From contig JAXMEL010000004.1 in the NCBI GenBank assembly GCA_046348365.1, positions 372,001 to 436,000 of the forward strand: a stretch of DNA of 64,000 nt. Direction: 5' to 3'. Shown one piece after another: positions 15,930-25,060 of this stretch; within the stretch, counting starts at the first letter, position 1; each line of letters opens with the position of its first letter. A program made the position numbers and the translations under genes. The DNA is from JAEUPI01 sp046348365 (GTDB lineage: Bacteria > Pseudomonadota > Gammaproteobacteria > Burkholderiales > Burkholderiaceae_C). The notes below the pieces were generated by a model. That model saw nothing but the letters and a program-made list of their open reading frames with translations. It made no database searches and was not told the DNA's origin.

Positions 15930-17008
15930 GGGCCGCCGGCGCGATCGTGAATCCAACCGGCGACGGCCGGCGCCGGCGCGAGCAGCACGAAGAAGGTGGT
16001 CTGGAACACGCCCATGCCGAACGCGCGCCGCTGCGGCGACATGGACTGGCCGGTGAGCGCCATGACCACCCCCGCCGGCGCCGCGCCGAGCAGCCCGAAC
16101 ACCAGGCTCAGCGCGACGGCCCACGCACCGTGCGGCAGCAGCAGCAACGCGGCGATACCCGCCGCGAGGCAGAGGTACAGCACGCGGTCGGGCTGCCGTG
16201 TGCGGTCGGCCACCTGGCCGGCGGCGGCGCCGGAGAAGATCATCACCCAGCTCGCCAGGCTGACGATCGCCGCCGCTTGCAGCGACGGATAACCCGCGCC
16301 TTGCAGCACGCGCGGCGCGAAGCTCAGGTAGACGATGTAGCCGGCGTTGAAGAACGCCCAGGCCGCCGACGCGATCAGCGTCAGGATCAGTTCACGGCGC
16401 GGCAGTCGCGACTCCACCGGTGCAGCCGGGTGTGCGTGCGATTCGTGCGGCCGGTAGAACAGCCACACGCACAGCGCCGACGCCACGCTGTACACGGCGG
16501 CGACCGCGAACGGCACGCGGTAGCCGAGATGCCCGGCCATCCATTCGTGGCCGATCTGCCCCATCGCGATGCCGAACGGCCAGCTCATCACGAGGATGCC
16601 CATCGCCGTGGCGAGCTCCTTGCCGACGAACCAGTCGGCGACCATCTTCGTGAAGTAGATCGTGCTGACGACGAAGCCCACTCCGCAGGCCAGGCGGCCG
16701 AGCGCGAGGCCGCCGAAACCATCGGCCAGCGCCGCGATGCCGCTGCCGAGCCCCATCGCCATCAGGCCGGCTGCCACCAGCGCACGGTCCGATGCCCAGC
16801 GGCCCGCGAAGCCGCTCGGCAGCGCGAGGAACGCACCCGGCAGCATGAACAGGCCGATCAGCGTGCCGATCTGGATGACGCTGAACCCCAGCTGCGCGGC
16901 CAGCTGGTTCGATACCGAACCGATGGTCTGGAACTGAAAGCCCAGGCTCGTGCGGCACGCGAACAGCAGTGCCAGGATCACCCAGCGCGATCGATCATTG
17001 CGCGGCAT
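15833..17008 (-). CDS. MFS transporter
   Basis: A 391-residue inner-membrane protein with about twelve hydrophobic helices in two halves, separated by a hydrophilic loop with HESHAHPAAPVESRLPRR. MFS features include GRWASDRALVAAG after helix 2 and GQVADRTRQPDRV in the second half. The layout resembles the cyanate/nitrate permease-like group (CynX/NarK) but the substrate is unknown. The ATG at 17008 begins MPRNDRSRWVILALLF; farther upstream the frame has no membrane character. It is in line with the DUF2889 and GST genes. Confidence 0.85.
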   Translation of the reverse strand: MPRNDRSRWVILALLFACRTSLGFQFQTIGSVSNQLAAQLGFSVIQIGTLIGLFMLPGAFLALPSGFAGRWASDRALVAAGLMAMGLGSGIAALADGFGGLALGRLACGVGFVVSTIYFTKMVADWFVGKELATAMGILVMSWPFGIAMGQIGHEWMAGHLGYRVPFAVAAVYSVASALCVWLFYRPHESHAHPAAPVESRLPRRELILTLIASAAWAFFNAGYIVYLSFAPRVLQGAGYPSLQAAAIVSLASWVMIFSGAAAGQVADRTRQPDRVLYLCLAAGIAALLLLPHGAWAVALSLVFGLLGAAPAGVVMALTGQSMSPQRRAFGMGVFQTTFFVLLAPAPAVAGWIHDRAGGPYPAIVFAASLFGLTALANAAFRVAQSRGTAR

Positions 17009-17049
17009 CGGGGTGCCGTTTCGGCGCGGGTGAGCGGGGCGGCGCCGGG

Positions 17050-17616
17050 TCAGCCGCCCGGGCCGTCGTCGGCCCGCGGCACGTACCAGCGCGGGAAGAA
17101 CATCTTCACCTGCGGGCTCGATGCCTGCAGCGCGCGGCAGCCGTCGATGGCGAACGGCTTCTCGGTGGTGTTGCGCGTCAGGTCCTCCCACATCGCCTGC
17201 AACATCGCGCTGCCCATCACCGCGGCCAGCTCGTTCATGTGCGTGCAGCCGGCAGTGCGGCCGAACAGCTTGCGGATCGCGTCGCGATAGCCGCGGCCCA
17301 CGCGCACGCCGGCGAGCGCGCTGTAGTCGGGTGCCACGCTGGTGCAGGCCTCGCCGTAGGGGCCGGCGTCGGTGGCGCCGAGTGCGGCGACGATGGTGGC
17401 GCTGCGGTCCACGGTGAGGCGCAGCCACATCGAGTGCATCGCTTCGCCGGCCGGCAGCGTGCCGCCGGCGCAGGGCACCGGGTGCGGCCAGGCGTCGGTG
17501 AGGTGACCTTCGATGTCCCACAGCCCGTCGCTGCGCGCATAGGCGCGGACGGTGATCGTGCGCTGGTGCGAGGCCTCGCGCTCGCAGTCGGGCGGCGGCA
17601 GCGGCATGGCGGGCAT
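17050..17616 (-). CDS. DUF2889 family protein
   Basis: A 188-residue protein of the DUF2889 family: RTITVRAYARSDGLWDIEGHLTDAWP near the start, HSMWLRLTVDRSATI in the middle, and FGRTAGCTHMNELA plus a C-terminal FPRWYVPR. Members are often near aromatic or steroid catabolism genes, and their function is unknown. The start ATG overlaps the stop of the upstream GST gene (TGATG), implying translational coupling. Confidence 0.85.
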   Translation of the reverse strand: MPAMPLPPPDCEREASHQRTITVRAYARSDGLWDIEGHLTDAWPHPVPCAGGTLPAGEAMHSMWLRLTVDRSATIVAALGATDAGPYGEACTSVAPDYSALAGVRVGRGYRDAIRKLFGRTAGCTHMNELAAVMGSAMLQAMWEDLTRNTTEKPFAIDGCRALQASSPQVKMFFPRWYVPRADDGPGG

Positions 17617-18266
17617 CAGCGCTTGGCCAGCTGCTCGGTGGCGGCCTTGCGGTCGGCGGCCACCTTCTGCGCGTGCGGGCGCTGGCCCACGAGCGCTGCG
17701 TAGGCCTTCCAGTCCACGCCCGCCGCGAGCAGCATGTCTTCGCCGAGCACGATCTTGCTGGCCAAGCCCACCAGCGGCAGGCTGACCCAGGCCGCGCAAT
17801 CGGCCTGCGTGAAGCTGTCTCCCGCCACGTAGGGCGAGAACTTCGCCAGCCGCTTGAAGGCCGGGATGTTCTTCGCCAGGCGCTTGCGCACGCTGGCCTT
17901 CACGTCGTCGCTTACCGTGCCGCCGAAGAAGGCCTGCGCATACAGCTCGCGCGCCACCAGCTCCAGGTGCAGGTCGATGAACAGCGACAGCTCGCGCACC
18001 TTGGCCGCGGCATACGGGTCGGCCGGCAGCAGCGGCGGCTTGGGCTGGATCGCCTCGAGGTAGCCCATGATGGCTTCGCTCTCGCACAGCGGCCCCTGCG
18101 GCGTGCGCAGGAACGGCACCTTGCCCAGCGGCGAGCACGACAGCACCGCCTCGTCCTTGGAGCCGGTGTTCACCAGCACTTCCTCGAACGCGATGCCCTT
18201 CTCCAGCAGGGCCAGCTTGACCTTGTTGTAGTAGTTCGAGATGGCGAGGCCGCAAAGCTGGATCAT
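17616..18266 (-). CDS. Glutathione S-transferase family protein
   Basis: A 216-residue GST. The thioredoxin-like N-terminal domain (MIQLCGLAISNYYNKVKLAL) includes the cis-Pro loop GKVPFLRT and the glutathione-binding ESEAIMGYLE; an alpha-helical C-terminal domain follows with the N-capping box SFTQADCAAW. Such enzymes conjugate or reduce via glutathione in the cytoplasm. It is coupled to DUF2889. Confidence 0.9.
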   Translation of the reverse strand: MIQLCGLAISNYYNKVKLALLEKGIAFEEVLVNTGSKDEAVLSCSPLGKVPFLRTPQGPLCESEAIMGYLEAIQPKPPLLPADPYAAAKVRELSLFIDLHLELVARELYAQAFFGGTVSDDVKASVRKRLAKNIPAFKRLAKFSPYVAGDSFTQADCAAWVSLPLVGLASKIVLGEDMLLAAGVDWKAYAALVGQRPHAQKVAADRKAATEQLAKR

Positions 18267-18354
18267 CGGGGTCTCCTGGTTGTCGGAGACCGCAGTGTAG
18301 GCAAGCGGCCGGCGCGGCCGGGTCGTGTCGGCGACACGGCGCCGGCCGTCGGCA

Positions 18355-18582
18355 TCAGGGTCGTCGCAGCCGTTGCCCCGTGCGCACGACGCGGAAGCTG
18401 CCGTCCTGGTCGAGGCTGCAGGGCTCGTCGCCGAGGCGGTATTCGTGCAGCCCGGCCAGCTCGGCGCCGGGGAACGAGAGCGTGGCGTCTTCGAGCACCT
18501 CGGTGTACTCGTCGACGATCCATCGGCGGCCGGTGTCGTCGATCACGTCGACGCTGCCGGTGCGGAGCATGTCGTTGCGCAT
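18355..18582 (-). CDS. Small hypothetical protein
   Basis: A 75-residue reading frame, MRNDMLRTGSVDVIDDTGRR onward, predicted mainly beta with alternating polar residues and ending in a basic tail VVRTGQRLRRP. There is no signal peptide or cysteine motif beyond a single Cys. The codon use matches real genes of the region and it does not overlap neighbours. The family is not recognised. Confidence 0.5.
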   Translation of the reverse strand: MRNDMLRTGSVDVIDDTGRRWIVDEYTEVLEDATLSFPGAELAGLHEYRLGDEPCSLDQDGSFRVVRTGQRLRRP

Positions 18583-18742
18583 CGCGGCCTCCTGGCGGGA
18601 ACAGGGCGCAACGAGCGTACTCCGTCGGCGCCGCAGCGCAAGCGGTTCGCGCCGTGCGCCGCGAGGCGGCGCTGGCGGCGCGCCCGGCATACTGCGGGGC
18701 CGCGGCGACGCGCCGTGCATCGCCATCGTCGTCACAGCACCC

Positions 18743-19465
18743 ATGAGCCGATTCCATCACCACGTGAGCCCCGAGGTCTTCGCGCTCGCGCCGGGCTATG
18801 CGCTCGGCGTGCTCGTGTTCGACGGCTGCGACAACAGCGGCGCCGCGCCGCAGGCGCAGGCGCTGCTGCGCGAGGCCGAGGCGCAGGTCCGCGTGCACTC
18901 GGCGCTGCCAGTGGCGCAATGGCCCGAGGTGCTTGCCTGGCGCGAGGCCTACCGCCGCTTCGGCGCCAAGCCGGCCGAGCACCGCAGCTCGATCGAGGCG
19001 ATGCTGCGCCGCGTGCTCAAACCCGACGCGCTGCCGGCGATCAACCCGCTGGTGGACATCGGCAACGCGCTGTCGCTGCGGCATCGCCTGCCGCTGGGCG
19101 TGCACCCGATCGCCCAGCTGCCGCGCGAGGTGGCGCTGCGCGTGGCGGAGCAGGGGGACCGCTTCCTCGCCGCCGAGGGCGCCGAACCCGAGGCGCCGGC
19201 GCCGGGCGAGGTGGTGCTCGCCTGCGGCCACGACGTGCTGACGCGGCGCTGGACGTGGCGGCAGTCGACCCTCACGCGCACGCTGCCCGACACGCGGCGC
19301 GTGTTCTTCAACATCGACGCGCTGCCACCGGTGGGCCCCGCAGCGCTCGACACGGCGATGCGCGACGTGGCCGACGCGGTGCGCAGCTGCTGCGCGGGCC
19401 GCCTCGTCGGCTCGGCCGTGCTCACGGCCGAGCGGGCGGCATTCGAGTGCGCGTTCGGCGGCTGA
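18743..19465 (+). CDS. B3/B4 domain protein (PheRS beta-like, freestanding)
   Basis: A 240-residue protein whose whole length matches the B3/B4 tRNA-binding/editing-type domain of phenylalanyl-tRNA synthetase beta. Diagnostic parts are WREAYRRFGAKPAEHRSSIEAMLRRVLK, LPAINPLVDIGNALSLRHRLPLG, and the C-terminal DTRRVFFNIDALPPVG. Freestanding versions are common in bacteria and may clear mischarged tRNAs or free amino acids; their role is not settled. No tRNA synthetase gene is near. Confidence 0.85.
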   Translation: MSRFHHHVSPEVFALAPGYALGVLVFDGCDNSGAAPQAQALLREAEAQVRVHSALPVAQWPEVLAWREAYRRFGAKPAEHRSSIEAMLRRVLKPDALPAINPLVDIGNALSLRHRLPLGVHPIAQLPREVALRVAEQGDRFLAAEGAEPEAPAPGEVVLACGHDVLTRRWTWRQSTLTRTLPDTRRVFFNIDALPPVGPAALDTAMRDVADAVRSCCAGRLVGSAVLTAERAAFECAFGG

Positions 19466-19634
19466 GCGCGCGCGCCACCCCGCCTCGATCCCCGACGCCG
19501 CCTCAGGTAGGGCGGTTCAACGCAGATCCCACCACCCGAATGCGGGTGTCCGGGTCACCAGGCACGCTGCCAGCGCCTAGCATCGCCGAGTCGCTCACAC
19601 AGGGGCGAACGGGCGCGCAATGTCGGGAGGAGTC

Positions 19635-22460
19635 ATGTCATCAGCTTGGCGAGCCGCTGCGGCGGCCATCGCATTCGCATCGTGCGCAGCGGTCTTGTCC
19701 GCCTGCGGCGGCGCCAGTGACAGCAAGGCCTCCACCGACAACCTGCCGGCGGTGGTGTCGGTGCTCGATGCCACCGTCACCGAAGGCGCGGCTTCGGCCG
19801 CGACCGCGCTGACGCTGACCAACCCCGACGGCGTGCTCTGCCGCGTCGCCTACGCAACGCGCGACCTGTCGGCGCATGCGCCCGACGACTACGAGGCGGT
19901 GCAAAGCACCATCATGCAGATCTCCGGTGTGGCCAACACCGCGTTGCCGCTGAAGATCGTCGACAACAACCTGGTCGAACCCAACAAGACCTTCTCCGTG
20001 CTGATCGCGCTGGCGGCCGGATCCGACCCGCGCTGCCAGCTGGGCAAGAGCGTCGCCACGATCACCATCGTCAACGACGACCAGCCCTCGGTGGTGTCGA
20101 TCGCCGACGCGACGATCAACGAGACCACGGGCGGCCAGGCGCTGATCTCGATGACCAACCCTGCGGGCCGCACCTGCGCCGTCACGGTCACGAGCACCAA
20201 CGGCACGGCGGTGGCGCCGGCCGACTTCACGGCGCTGTCGGGCGTGGGCCTCAAGCTGGCCGGCGTGGGCAGCCTGCCCGTCAACGTGACCACGGTGAAC
20301 GATGTCGCGATCGAGCCCCCGGAGACCCTCACGCTGACGATCGCGCTGGCACCCGGCTCCGACCAGCAATGCCAGCTCGGTCGGGCGACGGCAACCGTCA
20401 CCATCGTCAGCGACGACGTTGCGGCCGTGATCTCGATCGCCGATGCCACCGTGACGGAGGGTGCAGCGGGGCAGACGACGATCTCGATGACCAACGTCAC
20501 CGGCGTGACCTGCCGGCTCACGGTGACCACGGCCGACGGCACGGCGGTGGCGCCCGGCGACTACACGGCGATCAACGGTGCATCGGTCGTGATGGCCGGC
20601 GTCACGAGCACGCCGCTGAACTTCAACGTGGTCGACGACGTGCTCGTCGAGCCCAACGAGACTTTCACGATCAACATCGCATTGGCCGCGGGCTCCGACC
20701 CGCGCTGCCAGATCGGCCGCGCGCAGGCCACGATCACGATCGTCAGCAACGATGCGTACTCGGTGGTCACGATCGGCGATGTCACGGTCGCCGAGGGCGC
20801 GACGGCGCAGGTGCCGGTCACGATGACCAACGCCGCCGGCGTGGCCTGCGCGTTGACGGTGACCACGGCCAACGGCACTGCGGTGGCACCGGGCGACTAC
20901 ACCGCGATGAACGCCGCGCCGTTTACCGTGAACGCGGTGGCGAGCACGGCCATTCCCGTGGCGACCGTCAACGACGTGCTCGTCGAGGCCAGCGAGGCCT
21001 TCAAGGTCAGCATCGCGTTGGCCGCCAACGCCGACCCGCGCTGCCAGATCGGCGTTGGCCAGGCCACGGTGACCATCACCGACAACGACCAGTACGCGGT
21101 GGTCTCGGTCGGCAGCATCACCGTCAGCGAGGCCGTGGGCACCGCGCAAGTGCCGGTGACGATGACCAATGCCACCGGCGTGACCTGCAACCTCACCGCC
21201 ACTTTGGCCGACGGTACGGCGACGTTCGGGCTCGACTACGCTGCGCCGAGCAACGCATCGTTCTCGATCACCGGCCCCAATGCCAACTTCGGCGTGCCGA
21301 TCATCAACGACACGCTGATCGAGCCCAACGAGACCTTCACCGTCTCGCTGGCGCTGGCCGCGGGCTCCGACCCGCGCTGCCAGATCGGCGCCAGCCAAGC
21401 GACGGTGACGATCGTGAGCGACGATGTCCCGGCGGTGATCTCGGTCGGCAGCATCACGGTCAGCGAGGCCGTGGGCACCGCGCAAGTGCCGGTGACGATG
21501 ACCAATGCCACCGGAGTGACCTGCAACCTCACCGCCACTTTGGTCGACGGTACGGCGACGTCCGGGCTCGACTACGCTGCGCCGAGCAACGCATCGTTCT
21601 CGATCACCGGCCCCAATGCCAACTTCGGCGTGCCGATCATCAACGACGCGCTGATCGAGCCCAACGAGACCTTCACCGTCTCGCTGGCGCTGGCCGCTGG
21701 CTCCGACTCGCGCTGCCAGATCGGCGCCGGCCAGGCGACGGTGACGATCGTGAGCGACGATGCCGCGGCGGTGATCTCCATCGGCAACCTCACGGTCGGC
21801 GAGGCCGTGGGCACCGCGCAAGTGCCGGTGACGATGACCAACTCGACCGGCGTGACCTGCAACCTGACGGCGACCACGGCCAACGGCACGGCCACCGCGG
21901 GGCAAGACTACACCGCGCTCAGCGCGACACCGTTGACCATCGCAGGCCCCAGTGCCAACGTCGGTGTGACCATCATCAACGACGCGCTGATCGAGCCCAA
22001 CGAGACCTTCACCGTCTCGCTGGCGCTGGCCGCTGGCTCCGACTCGCGCTGCCAGATCGGCGATGGCCAGGCGACGGTGACGATCGTGAGCGACGATGTC
22101 GCGGCGGTGATCTCGATCGCCGATGCGACGGTCACCGAGGGCGGCGCCAGCAACCAGACGACGATCTCGATGACCAACTTCGTCACCGGCCTGGTCTGCC
22201 CGCTCACGGTCACGACGGCGGATGGCGTGGCACCGGCCACGCCTGCCACGGCAGGCTTCGACTACATCGCCAAGCACGCAGAGGCTTTCTCGCTCGACGC
22301 CGCCAGCAAGCCGCTGGCCCTGGCGATCGTGAACGACGGGATCTTCTTCCCGGAGCCCGCGGAGACCTTCACGGTCACGATCGCATTGGCCACGGGTGCC
22401 GACGCACGCTGCCAGATCGGCCGCGCGCAGGCCGTGATCACGATCGCGGCCAATCCCTAG
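19635..22460 (+). CDS. Calx-beta repeat lipoprotein
   Basis: About 941 residues. The lipoprotein signal is WRAAAAAIAFASCAAVLSAC-GG. The rest is eight tandem Calx-beta-like repeats of about 112 residues, each opening with a (V/I)(V/I)S(I/V)..xTV(T/S)E segment and closing with TVTIVSDD. Each repeat carries two conserved Cys (GVTCxLT and DPRCQIG), probably one disulfide per repeat, consistent with an exported protein. Calx-beta domains bind calcium or act in adhesion. GGGAGGAG stands just before ATG 19635; an in-frame ATG at 19620 is an alternative. No secretion or anchoring domain follows the last repeat. Confidence 0.85.
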   Translation: MSSAWRAAAAAIAFASCAAVLSACGGASDSKASTDNLPAVVSVLDATVTEGAASAATALTLTNPDGVLCRVAYATRDLSAHAPDDYEAVQSTIMQISGVANTALPLKIVDNNLVEPNKTFSVLIALAAGSDPRCQLGKSVATITIVNDDQPSVVSIADATINETTGGQALISMTNPAGRTCAVTVTSTNGTAVAPADFTALSGVGLKLAGVGSLPVNVTTVNDVAIEPPETLTLTIALAPGSDQQCQLGRATATVTIVSDDVAAVISIADATVTEGAAGQTTISMTNVTGVTCRLTVTTADGTAVAPGDYTAINGASVVMAGVTSTPLNFNVVDDVLVEPNETFTINIALAAGSDPRCQIGRAQATITIVSNDAYSVVTIGDVTVAEGATAQVPVTMTNAAGVACALTVTTANGTAVAPGDYTAMNAAPFTVNAVASTAIPVATVNDVLVEASEAFKVSIALAANADPRCQIGVGQATVTITDNDQYAVVSVGSITVSEAVGTAQVPVTMTNATGVTCNLTATLADGTATFGLDYAAPSNASFSITGPNANFGVPIINDTLIEPNETFTVSLALAAGSDPRCQIGASQATVTIVSDDVPAVISVGSITVSEAVGTAQVPVTMTNATGVTCNLTATLVDGTATSGLDYAAPSNASFSITGPNANFGVPIINDALIEPNETFTVSLALAAGSDSRCQIGAGQATVTIVSDDAAAVISIGNLTVGEAVGTAQVPVTMTNSTGVTCNLTATTANGTATAGQDYTALSATPLTIAGPSANVGVTIINDALIEPNETFTVSLALAAGSDSRCQIGDGQATVTIVSDDVAAVISIADATVTEGGASNQTTISMTNFVTGLVCPLTVTTADGVAPATPATAGFDYIAKHAEAFSLDAASKPLALAIVNDGIFFPEPAETFTVTIALATGADARCQIGRAQAVITIAANP
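21108..21443 (+). repeat. Calx-beta repeat unit 5 (336 bp, near-identical copy)
   Basis: This 336-base unit and the next one (21444-21779) differ at only a few bases by eye, much less than other pairs in the gene, which indicates recent in-frame duplication or gene conversion. Confidence 0.85.
21444..21779 (+). repeat. Calx-beta repeat unit 6 (336 bp, near-identical copy)
   Basis: Second copy of the near-identical pair, exactly 336 bases (112 codons) after the first, so the reading frame is kept. Confidence 0.85.
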
Positions 22461-22511
22461 AGCCGTTGGCACAGCCGCCGCACCGCCCGAAGCGGTGTCT
22501 CAGGGCATGGG

Positions 22512-22988
22512 TCAGGGCGCGGTCGGGCGCTGCATCGCCAGCAGCGCCTTGTGCATGGCCTGGGCGGCGGCCAGGTCCGGGCAGTACAGCGCCAGCGACG
22601 CCTGGCGCACCGGCAACGCGTCCAGCGGCACGATGCCGTGCTCGGCGCGCGCGGCGGCCATCGCGGCGCTCCACGGACCGCTCCACACGCAGGCCACGGC
22701 CTTGGCGCAGCTCAGCAGCAGCCGCGCCTCGCGCGGCCGGCGGCCACCGGTGCCACCCACCTCGGCGTAGGACACCGACATCGGCCCGAAGAAGACGAGC
22801 ACGTCGCGCGGCCCGGCGCGAAAGGTGATCGTCGAGGGCGCGACGCTGGCATCCTCGATCGCGTGAATGCCGTCGTTGCAGCGCTCCAGCGCCTGCTCGA
22901 TCTGCAACGCCGCGTCGCCGCCCTGCTGCGCGCACACGGGTGTCGCGAGCACGGCGCAGGCGAACAGCGGCACGGCGTAGCGGATCAT
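22512..22988 (-). CDS. Exported hypothetical protein
   Basis: A 158-residue protein with signal peptide MIRYAVPLFACAVLATPVCA-QQ. Four further cysteines in the mature part (LERCND, LLSCAKAVACVW, LYCPDL) suggest disulfides. No known domain is recognised. The ATG at 22988 is chosen because it begins the signal peptide; the frame upstream of it has no coding character. It is convergent with the Calx-beta gene. Confidence 0.65.
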   Translation of the reverse strand: MIRYAVPLFACAVLATPVCAQQGGDAALQIEQALERCNDGIHAIEDASVAPSTITFRAGPRDVLVFFGPMSVSYAEVGGTGGRRPREARLLLSCAKAVACVWSGPWSAAMAAARAEHGIVPLDALPVRQASLALYCPDLAAAQAMHKALLAMQRPTAP

Positions 22989-23060
22989 CGGGGGCACGGC
23001 GCGGAGGAGCGAGCACCGAGCTTGCCCAACGCGGGTGTGCACGCGCAACGTCCGAGGCGA

Positions 23061-23104
23061 GGGGTGATCCCCTGTTCGGGCGTGATGCCGGGGCCGGAGG
23101 CCCC
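23061..23104. other. Two short GC hairpins in intergenic gap
   Basis: GGGGTGATCCCC (23061-23072) and GGGGCC-GGA-GGCCCC (23090-23104) lie in the 130-base gap after the lytic transglycosylase gene. Neither has a T tract, so a Rho-independent terminator is not claimed. Confidence 0.4.
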
Positions 23105-23118
23105 GCGCCACATGCGGC

Positions 23119-24414
23119 TCAGGGCGCCTGCAGCCGGTTCAGCAGCTCCAGCGTGGCAAAGCCGTCGGCCGGCACGCCGATGCGTTTCTGGAAACGCTTG
23201 AGCGCATCGCGCGTCGCGGGGCCGACGATGCCGTCGGGCGTGCCGACGTCGAGGCCGCGCGCGTTGAGCGCGGCCTGCAGCGCCACCAGCTGCGTGCGCG
23301 AGAGCACCTGCGCGTCGCGCGGCCAGGCGGCCTGCACCGCCGCGCCGCCGCCGATGCGCTGCGCGAGCAGGCCCACCGCGAGCGCATACGAGGTCGCGTT
23401 GTTGTAGCGCAGGAGGGCGCGAAAGTTCGGCCCCACCACGAAGGCCGGGCCGCGCGCGCCGGCGGGCTGCACGATCGATGCCTCGGCCAGTTCGGGCAGC
23501 TTCGCACCATCGATGCCGCGCACGCCCTCGGCCGCCCACTGCGCGCTCGACTGGCGCAACTGCAGCTCGGCGCGGCCGGCGTCGAAGTCCTTCGGCAGCA
23601 GCACCTCGGCGCCCCACGGCTCGCCGCTGCGCCAGCCCGCGCGCGCGAGGAAGTGCGCGGTCGAGGCCATCACGTCGGGCAGGCTGCCCCAGATGTCGCG
23701 CCGGCCGTCGCCGTCGGCGTCGACCGCATAGGCGAGGAAGTTCGACGGCAGGAATTGCGTCTGCCCCATCGCGCCGGCCCACGAGCCGATCATCTTCGCG
23801 CGCTCGATGTCGCCGCTTTGCAGGATCTTCAGCGCGGCGATCAGCTGGCCCCTGGCCCAGGCTTCGCGCCGGCCGTCGAAGCCGAGCGTGGCCAGCGCGT
23901 CGATCGTCGGCGTGGTGCCCACGTGGTCGCCGAAGTTGCTCTCGATGCCCCAGATCGCCATGAGGATCGCGCTCGGCACGCCGTAGCGCTCGGCCGCCTT
24001 GTCGGCCGCTTCGCGCGAGCGTTGCAGCATCTCCTGCCCGCGCGCGATGCGCGTGGGCGAGACCGCGGCGTCGAGGTACTCCCACACCGGCCGCACGAAC
24101 TCGGGCTGCGCGCGGTCCTGCTCCACCACGCGCGGCAGGTACTGCACGCCGTCGAACGCCGCGCGCAGCGTGGCCTCGCGAATGCCGGCAGCCGCCGCGC
24201 TCGCCTTGAACGCCGCGACCCAGGCGGCAAAGCGCTGTTCGAGCGCCGCGTCGACCGCTGCGCTGGCGGCTGCGGAGGCCGGCACTGCCGCTGCCGGCGC
24301 CGACGCCGGTGCCGATGCTGCGCCCGCCGTCTGCGCGCCGGCGAGCGCGGCACACGCGGCGAGCGCGGCTGCGGCGATGCCGCGCGCGTGCCAGGCGCTC
24401 ATTGTGCCCGCCAT
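23119..24414 (-). CDS. Lytic murein transglycosylase (MltB family) with PG-binding domain
   Basis: A 431-residue envelope enzyme that cleaves the MurNAc-GlcNAc bond of peptidoglycan to 1,6-anhydro products. The N-terminus has a signal-like stretch and Ala/Ser-rich linker. The catalytic domain shows AIWGIESNFG with the catalytic Glu, the MltB block GAMGQTQFLPSNFLAYAVD, DGDGRRDIWGSLPDVMASTA, and FRALLRYNNATSYALAVG. The C-terminal 60 residues form a PG_binding_1 domain (LQAALNARGLDVGTPDGIVG). An ATG at 24402 is an alternative start. It follows the two GST-like genes by 13 bases and may share their transcript. Confidence 0.92.
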   Translation of the reverse strand: MAGTMSAWHARGIAAAALAACAALAGAQTAGAASAPASAPAAAVPASAAASAAVDAALEQRFAAWVAAFKASAAAAGIREATLRAAFDGVQYLPRVVEQDRAQPEFVRPVWEYLDAAVSPTRIARGQEMLQRSREAADKAAERYGVPSAILMAIWGIESNFGDHVGTTPTIDALATLGFDGRREAWARGQLIAALKILQSGDIERAKMIGSWAGAMGQTQFLPSNFLAYAVDADGDGRRDIWGSLPDVMASTAHFLARAGWRSGEPWGAEVLLPKDFDAGRAELQLRQSSAQWAAEGVRGIDGAKLPELAEASIVQPAGARGPAFVVGPNFRALLRYNNATSYALAVGLLAQRIGGGAAVQAAWPRDAQVLSRTQLVALQAALNARGLDVGTPDGIVGPATRDALKRFQKRIGVPADGFATLELLNRLQAP

Positions 24415-24427
24415 CGCGGCGCCGCGT

Positions 24428-25060
24428 TCACAGCGCCATCGACGGCCGCCCGGCCATGGCCGCGCGCCAGCGCAGGATGTGCGGATGCGCGTCGCCGGGC
24501 TTGACCTTCACCACGCGCGCGAAGTCCACCGCCACCACGGCGGTGATGTCGGCGAGGCTGAAGCGATCGGTGGCCACGAACGCGCGCTGCGCGAGGCGAT
24601 CGTTCAGCGTCGTGAAGAAGCGCTGCAGCCGCTCGAGGCCGCGTTCGGCCAGTGCGGGGATCTGCTCGTAGTTCGCCGGGCCGGGCAGCGCGCGGTGCGC
24701 CATCGCCGGCGCGCTGTTGCGCATCGCCTCGGCGATCGCCATCAGGCCTTCGAACTCGATGCGCCAGTTCCAGCTCGCCACCTCGGCCTTCTCGAGCGGT
24801 GTGATGCCCAGCAGCGGCGGCTCGGGGTAGCGCGCCTCGAGATACGCGGCGATCGCCGCGTTGTCGGTGAGCTTCGCGCCGTCGTCGGTGACGAGCACCG
24901 GCACCGTGCATTGCGGGTTGATGGCGCGAAACGCCGCGCCGAGCTGCTCGCCGGCGCGCAGGTCGACCTGCACGGTCTGGTGCGCCACGCCTTTTTCGGC
25001 GAGCGCGATGCGCGCGCGGCGCGGGCTGGGGGCGGTGCTGCAGTCGTAGAGCGTGATCAT
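24428..25060 (-). CDS. Glutathione S-transferase family protein
   Basis: A 210-residue GST: N-terminal thioredoxin-like domain with SPSPRRARIALAEKG, the cis-Pro segment CTVPVLVTDDG, and LTDNAAIAAYLE for the glutathione gamma-Glu; the helical domain has FSLADITAVVAVDFARVV. The start overlaps the stop of yghU as ATGA, so both are translated together. The substrate is unknown. Confidence 0.9.
   Translation of the reverse strand: MITLYDCSTAPSPRRARIALAEKGVAHQTVQVDLRAGEQLGAAFRAINPQCTVPVLVTDDGAKLTDNAAIAAYLEARYPEPPLLGITPLEKAEVASWNWRIEFEGLMAIAEAMRNSAPAMAHRALPGPANYEQIPALAERGLERLQRFFTTLNDRLAQRAFVATDRFSLADITAVVAVDFARVVKVKPGDAHPHILRWRAAMAGRPSMAL

Noticed and set aside
19640..22470. Long antisense frame over the Calx-beta gene and possible CRISPR-like periodicity
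   Set aside because: The 336-base period is set by coding repeats; repeats are long and contiguous without spacers, so no CRISPR, and the antisense frame is a mirror of the repeat.
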